The notes beneath the pieces were generated by a model. That model was not told where the DNA came from. It saw only the letters and a list, made by a program, of their open reading frames with translations, and ran no database searches. A program made the translations under genes and the position numbers. A stretch of 64,000 nt of DNA from CANLBN01 sp050633525 (lineage in GTDB: Bacteria; Pseudomonadota; Gammaproteobacteria; Pseudomonadales; Cellvibrionaceae), in contig JBOEGR010000033.1 in the NCBI GenBank assembly GCA_050633525.1, positions 10,533 through 74,532 on the forward strand, in the 5' to 3' direction. This document shows, piece by piece, positions 8,003 through 16,802 of this stretch. Numbering within the stretch: the stretch's first letter is position 1; every line of letters starts with the position of its first letter.

Positions 8003-8947
8003 TTAAGCGATTCTGAGCGCCTTCGGGAGTGAAAAGCTAATGTTTTCAGGCTCTCCGGGCATTTCTTGAGGAGGTAAAGCACCTAATTCCTCGAGTGCAG
8101 ATATTACTTCCTGAACCAACACTTCTGGTGCCGACGCTCCCGCTGTCACGCCAATACTCTTTTTATTATTTAACCAAGTGGCATCAATATCATCGGCTGA
8201 ATCAACCAAGTAAGCTTCAGCACCACAGCGCTCTGCCAATTCACGCAAACGATTAGAATTAGAACTATTGGGCGAACCAACGACCAAAACCAAGTCACAC
8301 TCCAAAGCTAGTTGCTTGACCGCATCTTGGCGATTCTGAGTGGCGTAACAAATATCATCTGTGCGAGGGCCTTGAATGGCAGGAAAACGATCTCTCAATG
8401 CAGCAATCACTCTAGCGGTGTCATCCATCGATAAGGTTGTTTGTGTGACGTAATACAGTGACTCAGGGTTGTTGACATTTAACTCTAGTACATCCTGCTC
8501 ATCTTCAACTAAGTAAATTGCACCACCATACTTGGCATTATATTGCCCCATCGTGCCCTCCACTTCTGGGTGACCTTCGTGACCAATCAAAATACATTCC
8601 GTACCACTGCGGCTATATTTTGTTACTTCTAGATGAACCTTGGTCACCAAGGGGCAGGTTGCATCGAAGACTTCCAGCTCTCTCTCTTCAGCATTTTTCT
8701 TAACGGCTTTAGATACGCCATGTGCACTAAAAATGACAATTTTATCGTCAGGGACTTCGTCCAATTCATCAACAAAAATAGCACCACGCTCACGCAAAGC
8801 ATTCACAACAAATTTGTTATGTACCACTTCGTGGCGTACGTAAATAGGCGGACCATAAACATCTAAGGCACGATTAACAATATCGATGGCACGATCAACA
8901 CCGGCACAAAAGCCTCTTGGATTTGCAAGTTTGATTTGAGCTGTCAT
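8003..8947 (-). CDS. ispH: 4-hydroxy-3-methylbut-2-enyl diphosphate reductase
   Basis: IspH (LytB) carries out the last step of the MEP isoprenoid pathway, reducing HMBPP to IPP and DMAPP with a [4Fe-4S] cluster. The three cluster cysteines are C14 (PRGFCAGVDRA), C98 (DATCPLVTKVH) and C200 (DICYATQNRQ). HEVVHN at residues 39-44 and a GHEGHPEVEG segment are also present. The 314-residue length is normal. The gene follows fkpB by 68 bp in the ileS-lspA-fkpB-ispH order common in gammaproteobacteria. Its leader contains a duplicated ribosome-binding region. Confidence 0.97.
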   Translation of the reverse strand: MTAQIKLANPRGFCAGVDRAIDIVNRALDVYGPPIYVRHEVVHNKFVVNALRERGAIFVDELDEVPDDKIVIFSAHGVSKAVKKNAEERELEVFDATCPLVTKVHLEVTKYSRSGTECILIGHEGHPEVEGTMGQYNAKYGGAIYLVEDEQDVLELNVNNPESLYYVTQTTLSMDDTARVIAALRDRFPAIQGPRTDDICYATQNRQDAVKQLALECDLVLVVGSPNSSNSNRLRELAERCGAEAYLVDSADDIDATWLNNKKSIGVTAGASAPEVLVQEVISALEELGALPPQEMPGEPENISFSLPKALRIA

Positions 8948-8973
8948 AACTTTACCTGTGAAACTTTACCTGT
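8948..8973 (-). repeat. Tandem 12-bp repeat duplicating the ispH ribosome-binding site
   Basis: Two copies of the 12-mer ACAGGTAAAGTT (minus strand) start 14 bp apart. The inner copy, which contains AGG, directly precedes the ispH ATG. The outer copy is an identical potential Shine-Dalgarno site 14 bp further upstream. Confidence 0.75.
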
Positions 8974-9015
8974 AAAAAAGGCACCTATTAAAAAATAAAA
9001 CGAGAGAAATAAAAA

Positions 9016-9465
9016 CTAGTGCTTAACTGCAGGAGAAACTGCAATAATTTCAACTTCGAACTGAATCTCTTTGCCCGCCAGCGGGTGATTAAAATCAACT
9101 GTAACCGACTCCTCATCAAAGGCGGTCACAACGCCGGGCAACTCTGTATTTTGCGCGTCAGCAAACGACAGCATTAAACCTTCTTCCAGCTCGATTTCTT
9201 CATCAAATTGATCACGGCGAATAGTTTGAACATTACTCGGATTACTTTGACCAAAACCAGCCTCAGGCTCGATAGTGAATGTTTTTTTCGCGCCTTCAGT
9301 TAAACCAACCAATGCTTTTTCAAAACCATCTAAAAGATTGCCATCACCAAAGGTAAACTGGGCTGGCTCTTTTTCAAATGTGGAATCAACCACTTCGCCA
9401 TTGTTTAACTTTAGGGCAAAGTGCAAAGTCACTTGCATGCCCTCTCCAATTGACAACGATGCCAT
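9016..9465 (-). CDS. fkpB: FKBP-type peptidyl-prolyl isomerase (SlpA/FkpB type)
   Basis: A 149-residue FKBP of the short, cytoplasmic SlyD/FkpB class. The N-terminal FKBP strand and the segment FGDGNLLDGFEKALVGL (about residues 40-56) are characteristic. It is followed by the inserted-flap region around EAGFGQSNP. It lacks the His-rich metal-binding tail of SlyD, so FkpB fits better. The start lies 1 bp past the lspA stop, with AGGAAAAATAGT as ribosome site inside lspA. The lspA-fkpB-ispH arrangement is conserved. It should act as a proline isomerase and chaperone. Confidence 0.92.
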   Translation of the reverse strand: MASLSIGEGMQVTLHFALKLNNGEVVDSTFEKEPAQFTFGDGNLLDGFEKALVGLTEGAKKTFTIEPEAGFGQSNPSNVQTIRRDQFDEEIELEEGLMLSFADAQNTELPGVVTAFDEESVTVDFNHPLAGKEIQFEVEIIAVSPAVKH

Positions 9466-9466
9466 A

Positions 9467-10021
9467 CTATTTTTCCTGTGATTGTTCCTGATTTAAAAAT
9501 AACATATCGATGATTAACAAACCCACACCTAGGAGTATGGCCGAGTCAGCGATATTAAAAGCGGGCCAGTGGCAAGTTTGCAATTCAGGTCGGCCATAAA
9601 AAAAGGGAAGACATGATTCAACACCAGAATCTGAGACCGGGTAAAACCAATCGACAAAATCAATCACATAACCTAATACAATGCGGTCATACAAGTTACC
9701 TAATGCTCCACCCAATATACACGACAAACCCGCCAGCTCAATTTTTTTACGCGGTTCCAGTTTAACAATCCATACCACCAAAAAAACACTCACCGCAAAT
9801 GCAATGATGCCAAAAAACCAACGCTGCCAACCACCAGCATCACTTAAGAAGCTGAATGCAGCTCCATAATTATGCAGCAATGTAAAATTAAAATACGGCA
9901 AAAATGACTGCGGATCCGAATAAGATAAGGTGCCGGCAGCCCAGCTTTTAGTGACCTGATCAACAATAAAGATAATTAAAGCCACACCTAACCATAGGCT
10001 TTTTTGTTTTACTGCATTCAT
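9467..10021 (-). CDS. lspA: Lipoprotein signal peptidase (signal peptidase II)
   Basis: LspA cleaves the signal peptide of diacylglyceryl prolipoproteins in the inner membrane. Four membrane helices are visible. The conserved blocks are DQVTKSW (residues 21-27), FNFTLLHNYGAAFSFL (45-60), GGALGNLYDR (104-113) and FNIADSAI (155-162). The catalytic aspartates should be D121 and D159. They are 38 residues apart, whereas they are about 19 apart in the P. aeruginosa enzyme. The extra residues form a periplasmic loop with two cysteines (C137, C150). The 184-residue length is slightly above average for this reason. Confidence 0.95.
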   Translation of the reverse strand: MNAVKQKSLWLGVALIIFIVDQVTKSWAAGTLSYSDPQSFLPYFNFTLLHNYGAAFSFLSDAGGWQRWFFGIIAFAVSVFLVVWIVKLEPRKKIELAGLSCILGGALGNLYDRIVLGYVIDFVDWFYPVSDSGVESCLPFFYGRPELQTCHWPAFNIADSAILLGVGLLIIDMLFLNQEQSQEK

Positions 10022-10087
10022 ATTCTGTTTATCTATTTATTGGGGTTCATGTATTAGGACTAGCTTATTAGGACCAATTTATTGACA

Positions 10088-12940
10088 TTAGGCGAAATGA
10101 CGCAACTCGCCATCACCATCGACATTGTCAACACAACGACCACATAACTCAGGGTGCTCAGGAAATTGGCCAACATCTGGACGTTGATGCCAACAACGCG
10201 CACACTTGGGGTCTGGGTTAGGCTCAACTACCACAAACAAACCTTCCACCTCTGTCGCTACAGCATCTTCTGCTGAACTGTCTGCTGATTTGCCTACTGA
10301 ATAGCCACTCACAACCGTCGCCGAAGATGTGATTAATACAAAACGTAATTCGTCTTCAAGGCGTTGTAGCTGCTGAGCTAGCTCTCCATCACAATAAAGA
10401 GTTACTGAAGCCGTTAGAGATTTACTCACAAGGCCTTCATTGCGTTTACCCTCAATCACTTTATTAACGGCGTCTTTTACATTAGCGATTAAGGCCCAAT
10501 AATTCGCTCCCATACTATCGTTACTTTCTTCACTTCCTTCGCTTTCAGCGACATCAGGAAATTCATACCACTCCGCGAGAAAAACATTATCTTCTCTATT
10601 GGATCGAGGCGGCAATGCATCCCATAATTCATCAGCCGTATAACTTAATATAGGTGCGATCCAACGAGTGAACGCTTCGGCAATATGATACAAAGCGGTT
10701 TGAGCTGAACGACGAGCCTTGCTATCTGATTTTGTTGTATATTGACGATCTTTAATAATATCTAAATAAAAACCGCCCATATCCACGATACAAAAATGCT
10801 GTAATTTTTGATAAATCACATGTAACTGATAAGTGTCATATGCTGCAGCAAACTCTTTTTGTAAGGTCGATGCGCGCTGAACAGCCCAACGATCTAAAGA
10901 AATCAATTCATCTACAGGCAGAAGGTCGCTCTCGGGATTAAAACCTTCTAAGTTAGCCAATAAAAAGCGTGAAGTATTTCTAATACGGCGATACGAATCT
11001 GCTGTGCGCTTTAAAATTTCATCAGAGACACTCATTTCTGCACTGAAGTCAGTTGCTGCCACCCAAAGACGTAGTACATCAGCACCCAAATCATTCGTCA
11101 CTTTTTGTGGCGACATTACATTGCCTAATGACTTCGACATTTTTCGGCCATCGGCATCAACGGTGAACCCATGCGTTAATACTTGTTTGTAAGGTGGCAC
11201 TTCATTAATCGTCATGGATGTTTTTAATGACGACTGGAACCAACCTCGGTGCTGATCAGAACCTTCTAAATATAAATCGGCGGGAAAACGTAAGTTATCA
11301 CGCTCACGTAAAACAGAATGATGGGTCACACCAGAATCAAACCAAACATCTAAAGTATCTGTGACTTTTTCATAATCGCCAGCTTCCTGGCCTAACAAGT
11401 CTTCCGCCGTTAACTCAAACCAAGCGTCCATTCCTTCTTGTTCTATTTTTTGTGCAACTGTTTCAAATATTTCTGCGGTATTCGGGTGCAAATCCTGCGT
11501 CTGCTTGTGCACAAACAAAGTAATAGGAACCCCCCAAGTACGTTGACGCGAGACACACCAATCAGGGCTATTTGCAACCATCCCTTCGATACGAGCCTGT
11601 CCCCAATCAGGGATCCACTCAACGCCTTCGATAGATTTTTTGATCCTCTGTTTAAGATCCTTGTGATCCAAGGTAATAAACCATTGTGGGGTTGCACGAA
11701 AAATCAATGGAGTCTTTGTACGCCAGCAATGAGGAAAACTATGCACAAACTTTGTTTGATAAAATAATTTTCCATTTTCTTCTAATAAACCAATAACTTT
11801 GTCATCTACTTTATAGACATGATCGCCGGCAAATAGCTCGACGCCATCATGATAGGTGCCATCACCGTTAACATAATTGATTGTATTGATGCCATAACGC
11901 TTAGCCACAACAAAGTCATCCATGCCGTGGTCGGGCGCTGTATGGACGCAACCCGTACCCGCATCCGTGGTCACGTGATCACCCAAGATAATAGGAACCT
12001 GCCTTCCATAAAAAGGGTGTTGTAGTTGCAAGTTTTCCAGAGCATCACCCTTTACCGTTGCAACAACAGCGTAGGATTCAATACCGCCTGCCTGCATCAC
12101 CGATTCAAGCAAAGCCTCTGCAACCAATAAGCGCTCTGCACCCGCTTGAACGACAACATACGTCAATTCTGGGTTAACACTGACAGCCAAACTAGCCGGT
12201 AGTGTCCAAGGCGTTGTTGTCCAAATAACAACAGACACATCGCCGTCACCTATCTGTTCAGATAATTTAGAGCTTAACTCGGTAGTATTAACGACACTGT
12301 AGCGAACATAAATAGAAAACGAGGTTTTATCTTGGTATTCCACTTCCGCTTCGGCTAATGCGGAACCACCGACGACACTCCAATAAACGGGTTTATAACC
12401 ACGAATCAAATACCCATTCTCTGTGATTTTTCCGAGCGCACGCACGGTGTTCGCCTCGGTTTTGTAATTCATTGTTAGATAAGGGTTATCCCACTCACCT
12501 AAAATACCTAAGCGTACAAAATCGGCTTTCTGGCCATTCACTTGCTTGGTCGCATACTCACGGCACTTTTGCCGAAATGTTTTTACATCGACCTTTTGTC
12601 CCGCCTTACCTACTTTCTTTTCAACTTGATGTTCTATTGGTAAGCCATGGCAATCCCAACCGGGCACATAAGGCGCATCAAAACCGCTTAAGGTTTTTGA
12701 TTTAACGATAATATCTTTTAATATTTTATTGACCGCATGCCCGATATGAATATTGCCATTGGCGTAGGGGGGGCCATCATGCAAAACAAACTGTTCGCGT
12801 CCTGCACGAGCAGCTCGAATACCTTCGTAGACTTTGTTTTGCTGCCATTTTTTTAAGATCTGCGGTTCACGCTGCGCCAAATTGGCTTTCATTGGGAACG
12901 AGGTATTGGGTAAATTAAGCGTTGCTTTGTAGTCTGTCAT
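10088..12940 (-). CDS. ileS: Isoleucyl-tRNA synthetase
   Basis: The class I synthetase charges tRNA-Ile and edits misactivated Val. Its 950 residues match bacterial IleRS of the E. coli type. The HIGH signature is at residues 65-68 and KMSKS at 600-604. The editing domain (about 200-400) contains TTTPWTLPAS and GTGCVHTAPDHG. The C-terminal zinc finger has CARCWHQRPD and CGRC. The gene precedes lspA with a 66-bp gap and follows ribF with 110 bp, the usual order. No strong ribosome site is seen before the ATG. Confidence 0.98.
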   Translation of the reverse strand: MTDYKATLNLPNTSFPMKANLAQREPQILKKWQQNKVYEGIRAARAGREQFVLHDGPPYANGNIHIGHAVNKILKDIIVKSKTLSGFDAPYVPGWDCHGLPIEHQVEKKVGKAGQKVDVKTFRQKCREYATKQVNGQKADFVRLGILGEWDNPYLTMNYKTEANTVRALGKITENGYLIRGYKPVYWSVVGGSALAEAEVEYQDKTSFSIYVRYSVVNTTELSSKLSEQIGDGDVSVVIWTTTPWTLPASLAVSVNPELTYVVVQAGAERLLVAEALLESVMQAGGIESYAVVATVKGDALENLQLQHPFYGRQVPIILGDHVTTDAGTGCVHTAPDHGMDDFVVAKRYGINTINYVNGDGTYHDGVELFAGDHVYKVDDKVIGLLEENGKLFYQTKFVHSFPHCWRTKTPLIFRATPQWFITLDHKDLKQRIKKSIEGVEWIPDWGQARIEGMVANSPDWCVSRQRTWGVPITLFVHKQTQDLHPNTAEIFETVAQKIEQEGMDAWFELTAEDLLGQEAGDYEKVTDTLDVWFDSGVTHHSVLRERDNLRFPADLYLEGSDQHRGWFQSSLKTSMTINEVPPYKQVLTHGFTVDADGRKMSKSLGNVMSPQKVTNDLGADVLRLWVAATDFSAEMSVSDEILKRTADSYRRIRNTSRFLLANLEGFNPESDLLPVDELISLDRWAVQRASTLQKEFAAAYDTYQLHVIYQKLQHFCIVDMGGFYLDIIKDRQYTTKSDSKARRSAQTALYHIAEAFTRWIAPILSYTADELWDALPPRSNREDNVFLAEWYEFPDVAESEGSEESNDSMGANYWALIANVKDAVNKVIEGKRNEGLVSKSLTASVTLYCDGELAQQLQRLEDELRFVLITSSATVVSGYSVGKSADSSAEDAVATEVEGLFVVVEPNPDPKCARCWHQRPDVGQFPEHPELCGRCVDNVDGDGELRHFA

Positions 12941-13050
12941 TGTGTCTATCGTTATGAATATTTAGGCTATTTATTTAAAGTGAGGCCTTTGCCTGAAAGC
13001 AAATTCATCTTCCGTGCAAAGATCTCAAAGTATTACTTACTATTAAATCG

Positions 13051-14016
13051 TTAACTGTTGTGATGAAAAAAATCATGTGCTTGTTGTACATCTATCGCAA
13101 TTTGCTGCTGCAACTCAGCCAAACCATTAAACTTTTTCTCGTCTCTAAGTTTACATTTAAATTCAACTTTAATTTGCTGATCATAGAGATCACCCTGCCA
13201 GTCAAACAAGTGTACTTCTAAAATCGGCTTGGGTATGGGTGCATGACCTTCTGCAATTAAGGTTGGGCGCACCCCCACATTGGCCACGCCTTCTATTAAT
13301 GCGCCACTCGACAAGGTTGTCACTACTGCAAAAACACCTGACAAGGGTGAACGGTAGCGATGCAAATGAACATTCGCCGTTGGCGTTCCTAACTCGCGCC
13401 CCAACTGATTCCCTTTCACCACCCTACCGCTGATGGTATAGGCTTTACCTAAGAGGCAAGACGCTTCTTCAAATTGGCCGAGCTGTAATAATTCACGAAT
13501 ACGCGTACTGCTGACTCGCTCTTGCTCAATCAAAAAAGATTGCGTATCAGTGACCGTAAAACCATGCTGGCGACCCGCTTCGACTAGTTGTGCATAATCG
13601 CCTGTGCGGCCCGCGCCAAAGCGAAAGTCATCACCGATTACTAAATATTTTGCACCCAAGCCTTCGACCAAGACCCGCTCAATAAAATCAGAGGCCGACA
13701 ACTCGCTCAGACTAGCGTTAAACGGCAAACAAAATACGCGATGGATACCCTCACCAAATAAGGCCTGCACTTTCTCACCTAGGCGCATCAATCTAGGTGG
13801 CGCTTTATCGCCCGCAAAAAACTCATGGGGCTGAGGTTCAAAAATCATTGCCACAGAAGGTAACTGCAATCGTCCAGACTGACCTAGCACTTGTTTCAAT
13901 ATGGCCTGATGCCCCAAATGAACACCATCAAAAGAGCCTATGGTCACCACATTACCGTGATGCTCCGAACGCAAGTTGTGTAATCCGCGGATAAATTCCC
14001 GCTTTGAGGTCTTCAC
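13051..14016 (-). CDS. ribF: Bifunctional riboflavin kinase / FMN adenylyltransferase
   Basis: RibF makes FMN from riboflavin and then FAD. The N-terminal nucleotidyltransferase domain has TIGSFDGVHLGHQAIL (about residues 26-41) and SSTRIRELL (about 170-178). The C-terminal flavokinase domain has GNQLGRELGTPTANVHL and the GVFAV region. Length is 321 residues, normal for the family. The start codon is GTG. It lies upstream of ileS, as usual, but the gene found before it here is a lipid operon instead of murJ. Confidence 0.97.
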   Translation of the reverse strand: MKTSKREFIRGLHNLRSEHHGNVVTIGSFDGVHLGHQAILKQVLGQSGRLQLPSVAMIFEPQPHEFFAGDKAPPRLMRLGEKVQALFGEGIHRVFCLPFNASLSELSASDFIERVLVEGLGAKYLVIGDDFRFGAGRTGDYAQLVEAGRQHGFTVTDTQSFLIEQERVSSTRIRELLQLGQFEEASCLLGKAYTISGRVVKGNQLGRELGTPTANVHLHRYRSPLSGVFAVVTTLSSGALIEGVANVGVRPTLIAEGHAPIPKPILEVHLFDWQGDLYDQQIKVEFKCKLRDEKKFNGLAELQQQIAIDVQQAHDFFHHNS

Positions 14017-14172
14017 TGGCTATTCATTTAATGTCAGTAGGCCTTGCCCACAAAAACAAGCAAGTATAACGGCATCGCCCAAGAAACGACAGTTCTTAAG
14101 CTAAAGTCTTAGGCTAAAAAAGGAGAATGGAAATGATTAGACGTTGATCAGTTAATAACCGTAGTCATCTTA

Positions 14173-14280
14173 AACCGAAATTCTGTAGTTGAATCGTAGC
14201 GAGGGTGGCTAAGGTGAAGAAATCACTTTAGATTCTGTGCCTTAGACGGCCACAGTAGATTCAACTGCGGAATTTAGGTT
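14173..14280. repeat. 108-bp imperfect palindrome downstream of the lipid operon
   Basis: The outer arms 14173-14195 and 14258-14280 pair over 23 bp with one mismatch and two G:T wobbles. Inside, CTAAGG (14109-14114 arm) pairs with CCTTAG, and GTGG pairs with CCAC across a 4-base bulge. Near the tip AGAA-TC pairs with GATTCT around a 6-base loop. The whole segment can fold into one long hairpin. It begins at the stop codon of the patatin-like gene and has no clear U-run. It could be a REP- or MITE-like element, an RNA processing signal, or a cruciform. Confidence 0.7.
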
Positions 14281-15214
14281 AAAGATAAGCCAGCTCTAAA
14301 TCACGCTGATAGCGCTTATTGGGAATATTGAAGAGGAGACTAATAATATCGATAGCGCGTTGATAATCCGCTTTTTTACCCTCTAAGACGTTTACGGCAC
14401 AGACATGCTTCGGCAAACCGTCCATCAAAGTGGTCAATATTACCGTAGCATCATGAGAATCCAGCAATCTCGAACGCACCGGCAGATACCCTGCAGTGTA
14501 GGCAGCATCATGAGCCATCGCCAGAGAAGACCGCCTTACACGGGAACCACCATCATAGATGTGAGGTATTTTCATTCCTGCTGCCATAAGTTCAGCAACC
14601 GTAATCGATGCCCTATCAAAACCATTTTCCGCAGTGACTGCTAGGGGCCGGCGCATCTTCGGCATAGCCACATAAGGAATAAAATTAGGCGCAAGCTCAT
14701 CGATCGGCAAGCTCAAAAACTCCTTTGAAATAACATGTCGAAACAAGTCCATATAACAAAGATGAGAATAAACGGGCTGTTTAGATATAAATTTGTTAAG
14801 TAGCTTCATCATGGCCGCAAAGGGCAAACGATGGGCCTGCCTTGCCTCCTGATCAATAGAGGTCAGATAATGACTCAAATCATGATTTAAACAACCGTGC
14901 ACCTGAGCCAAATAAGCACAATAAGCCCCTATACCCCCAGAAAAAGCAAAGACACGATCAAAGCGGCTGATGGTCTCTAAACCCATCGCACTTAAATAAG
15001 GCAGCTGAATAGTCAAGCGAGGCCCAGTGCCATCCAAAATCAAAGAAGATGAAACTGGGAGCTGATCCAGATAGGGTGATGAGAGTCGAGACGGGTTAGT
15101 GTCATCAACACACCGGTTCAAGTAATCATGAATAGGCTCGACCAAGCGCTCACGCTGCTTTGAGAAAACCCACCCGAGACTATCGACCACCGAACCCGAA
15201 GCATGGCTATTCAT
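14279..15214 (-). CDS. Patatin-like acyl hydrolase or acyltransferase
   Basis: This 311-residue soluble protein fits the order of patatin motifs. An oxyanion-loop sequence DGTGPR is at residues 61-66. A helix with LPYLSAMG follows, and then FDRVFAFSGGIGAY with the presumed nucleophile S92. A DGG motif at 221-223 gives the catalytic Asp D221. The elbow reads A-F-S-G-G, so the first Gly of GxSxG is Ala and the enzyme may be slow or specialised. Its start is 2 bp after the ketosynthase stop, so the two are coupled. In this operon a role in releasing or transferring the acyl chain from the carrier protein is plausible but inferred. Confidence 0.6.
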   Translation of the reverse strand: MNSHASGSVVDSLGWVFSKQRERLVEPIHDYLNRCVDDTNPSRLSSPYLDQLPVSSSLILDGTGPRLTIQLPYLSAMGLETISRFDRVFAFSGGIGAYCAYLAQVHGCLNHDLSHYLTSIDQEARQAHRLPFAAMMKLLNKFISKQPVYSHLCYMDLFRHVISKEFLSLPIDELAPNFIPYVAMPKMRRPLAVTAENGFDRASITVAELMAAGMKIPHIYDGGSRVRRSSLAMAHDAAYTAGYLPVRSRLLDSHDATVILTTLMDGLPKHVCAVNVLEGKKADYQRAIDIISLLFNIPNKRYQRDLELAYL

Positions 15215-15216
15215 AA

Positions 15217-16428
15217 TTAACTTGCCCGCTTAAATATCAAACTAGTATTAAGACCGCCAAACGCAAATGAATTCGACATCGCATACTCTATCGGCATTGC
15301 TTTCGAGGCATTGGGTAAGTAATCGAGATCGCACTCAGGATCAGGGCTTTGAAAACAATGAGTACCGGGAGCTATTTGGTTTTCAAGCGCAACCAAACAC
15401 GCTGCCGCCTCTATGGCACTAGCAGCCCCCAAAGCATGACCATGCAAGGCTTTAGTAGAGGAAATGGCTAAACGTTTAGCATGCTCTCCAAATACGGCTT
15501 TGATTGCAGCGGTCTCCGTTACATCATTGTGCTGAGTACCGCTTCCGTGAGCATTAATATAGTGTATTTGGCTAGGAGCCAAACCAGCACTACTTAGCGC
15601 TTTTGTCATCGAAGATGCAGGCCCCTCGACATTCGGGGTTACAAAATGGCTAGCATCTGAACTCATACCAAAGCCGACCAATTCGGCCAAGATAGACGCG
15701 CCTCGCTGTTCAGCTTTATCATAGGGCTCCAACACTAACGCAGCGGCCCCCTCTCCCAAAATGACGCCTCCTCTGCCCGCAGAAAAAGGACGGCAATAAT
15801 CGGGGGATAACACTCTCATCCCCTCCCAAGCCTTTACTGTACCGACATTAATAGGAGCCTCAGCACCACCACAAAGCGCTACGTCAGACTGACCCGCTGC
15901 AAGCATCATCGCCCCCATACAAATCGCATGAGCAGAAGAAGCACAGGCACTCGTTACACCAAAGCTTGCCCCAGTAATACCCAAGTCGATACTGACATGG
16001 CTCGCTGCCGAACTTGGTATCAACTTAGGTACAGTAAAAGGAGGTAAGCGCTTGGCCTGCTCTCCGTATAAACGCCAATAACTCTCATCTTGTGTGGTTT
16101 GGCCACCAATACCCGTGCCATAAATAACGGACGTATTAGCGGATAGCGTTGCCGAAGGAATATCTGCCTGTTTAAATGCATCACGCGCACTGATTAAAGC
16201 AAATTGGGCAAAGCGGTCCAAAAAAGGCATCTGTTTTTTGACTTCAAAATGAGAACTAGCATCGAAGCCTTTAACCTCAGCCATATGCTTGGCTTTTACT
16301 TTAGATTCATCAAATAAACTAACAGGTTTTACCCCACAATAACCATCCAATAAATGCTGAGAAAATTCAGAATAAGAGTGTCCCAGAGCACTAATACAGC
16401 TCACACCCGTTATCGCAATTCTCAACAT
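15217..16428 (-). CDS. FabF-like beta-ketoacyl-ACP synthase of the lipid operon
   Basis: A 403-residue elongating ketosynthase of the thiolase fold. The catalytic Cys is C162 (TSACASSAHA) and the two histidines are H294 (NAHGSGTQHND) and H331 (STKALHGHALGAA), so the active site is intact. The C-terminal signature NSFAFGGLN is present. It resembles FabF/FabB and polyketide-type ketosynthases. The neighbouring genes are a dedicated ACP, a desaturase and a patatin-like protein, not fabG, fabD or acpP. This points to a specialised acyl chain, not bulk fatty-acid synthesis. The gap to the ACP gene is 66 bp. Confidence 0.88.
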   Translation of the reverse strand: MLRIAITGVSCISALGHSYSEFSQHLLDGYCGVKPVSLFDESKVKAKHMAEVKGFDASSHFEVKKQMPFLDRFAQFALISARDAFKQADIPSATLSANTSVIYGTGIGGQTTQDESYWRLYGEQAKRLPPFTVPKLIPSSAASHVSIDLGITGASFGVTSACASSAHAICMGAMMLAAGQSDVALCGGAEAPINVGTVKAWEGMRVLSPDYCRPFSAGRGGVILGEGAAALVLEPYDKAEQRGASILAELVGFGMSSDASHFVTPNVEGPASSMTKALSSAGLAPSQIHYINAHGSGTQHNDVTETAAIKAVFGEHAKRLAISSTKALHGHALGAASAIEAAACLVALENQIAPGTHCFQSPDPECDLDYLPNASKAMPIEYAMSNSFAFGGLNTSLIFKRAS

Positions 16429-16494
16429 TGTTTTACATCAAACTTAAACAGCAACATAATAAGGCTCACAACACTCTCTACATATTCTATTTTT

Positions 16495-16767
16495 TTATAC
16501 TTCAAGCTCAGGCTCGAGCTTCTCAGCCAACTGGCCGGCTAAATCACTTATGGTCCCCAATTCAAATCGATCCTGTAATTCTTGCGCACTGTCTAATTCA
16601 ATATTGTAGTGCTCTTCTATATCGAACATTAATTCAGCAATACCAATAGAATCGATCCCGGTATTCTTAATCAGCATCGTAGCATTCAAACTTGACGGGT
16701 TTACTTCTGCATGACCAGCAATAAACTCAATCAATTTATTCTCTATTTCCACGTTTTTACTAGACAT
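16495..16767 (-). CDS. Acyl carrier protein of the lipid operon
   Basis: A 90-residue acidic carrier protein. The phosphopantetheine attachment motif is GIDSIGIAEL with S40. The helix II region continues as ELMFDIEEHYNIEL, typical of ACPs. It is slightly longer than AcpP and has an acidic tail. A ribosome site (GAGG, 6 bases from ATG) is clear. It lies between a membrane desaturase (35 bp gap) and a ketosynthase, so it probably carries the substrate that both act on. It is not the housekeeping AcpP, which normally sits between fabG and fabF. Confidence 0.92.
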   Translation of the reverse strand: MSSKNVEIENKLIEFIAGHAEVNPSSLNATMLIKNTGIDSIGIAELMFDIEEHYNIELDSAQELQDRFELGTISDLAGQLAEKLEPELEV

Positions 16768-16802
16768 AACACACCTCGCACAATGAACGTTTCAAAAACA
16801 CA

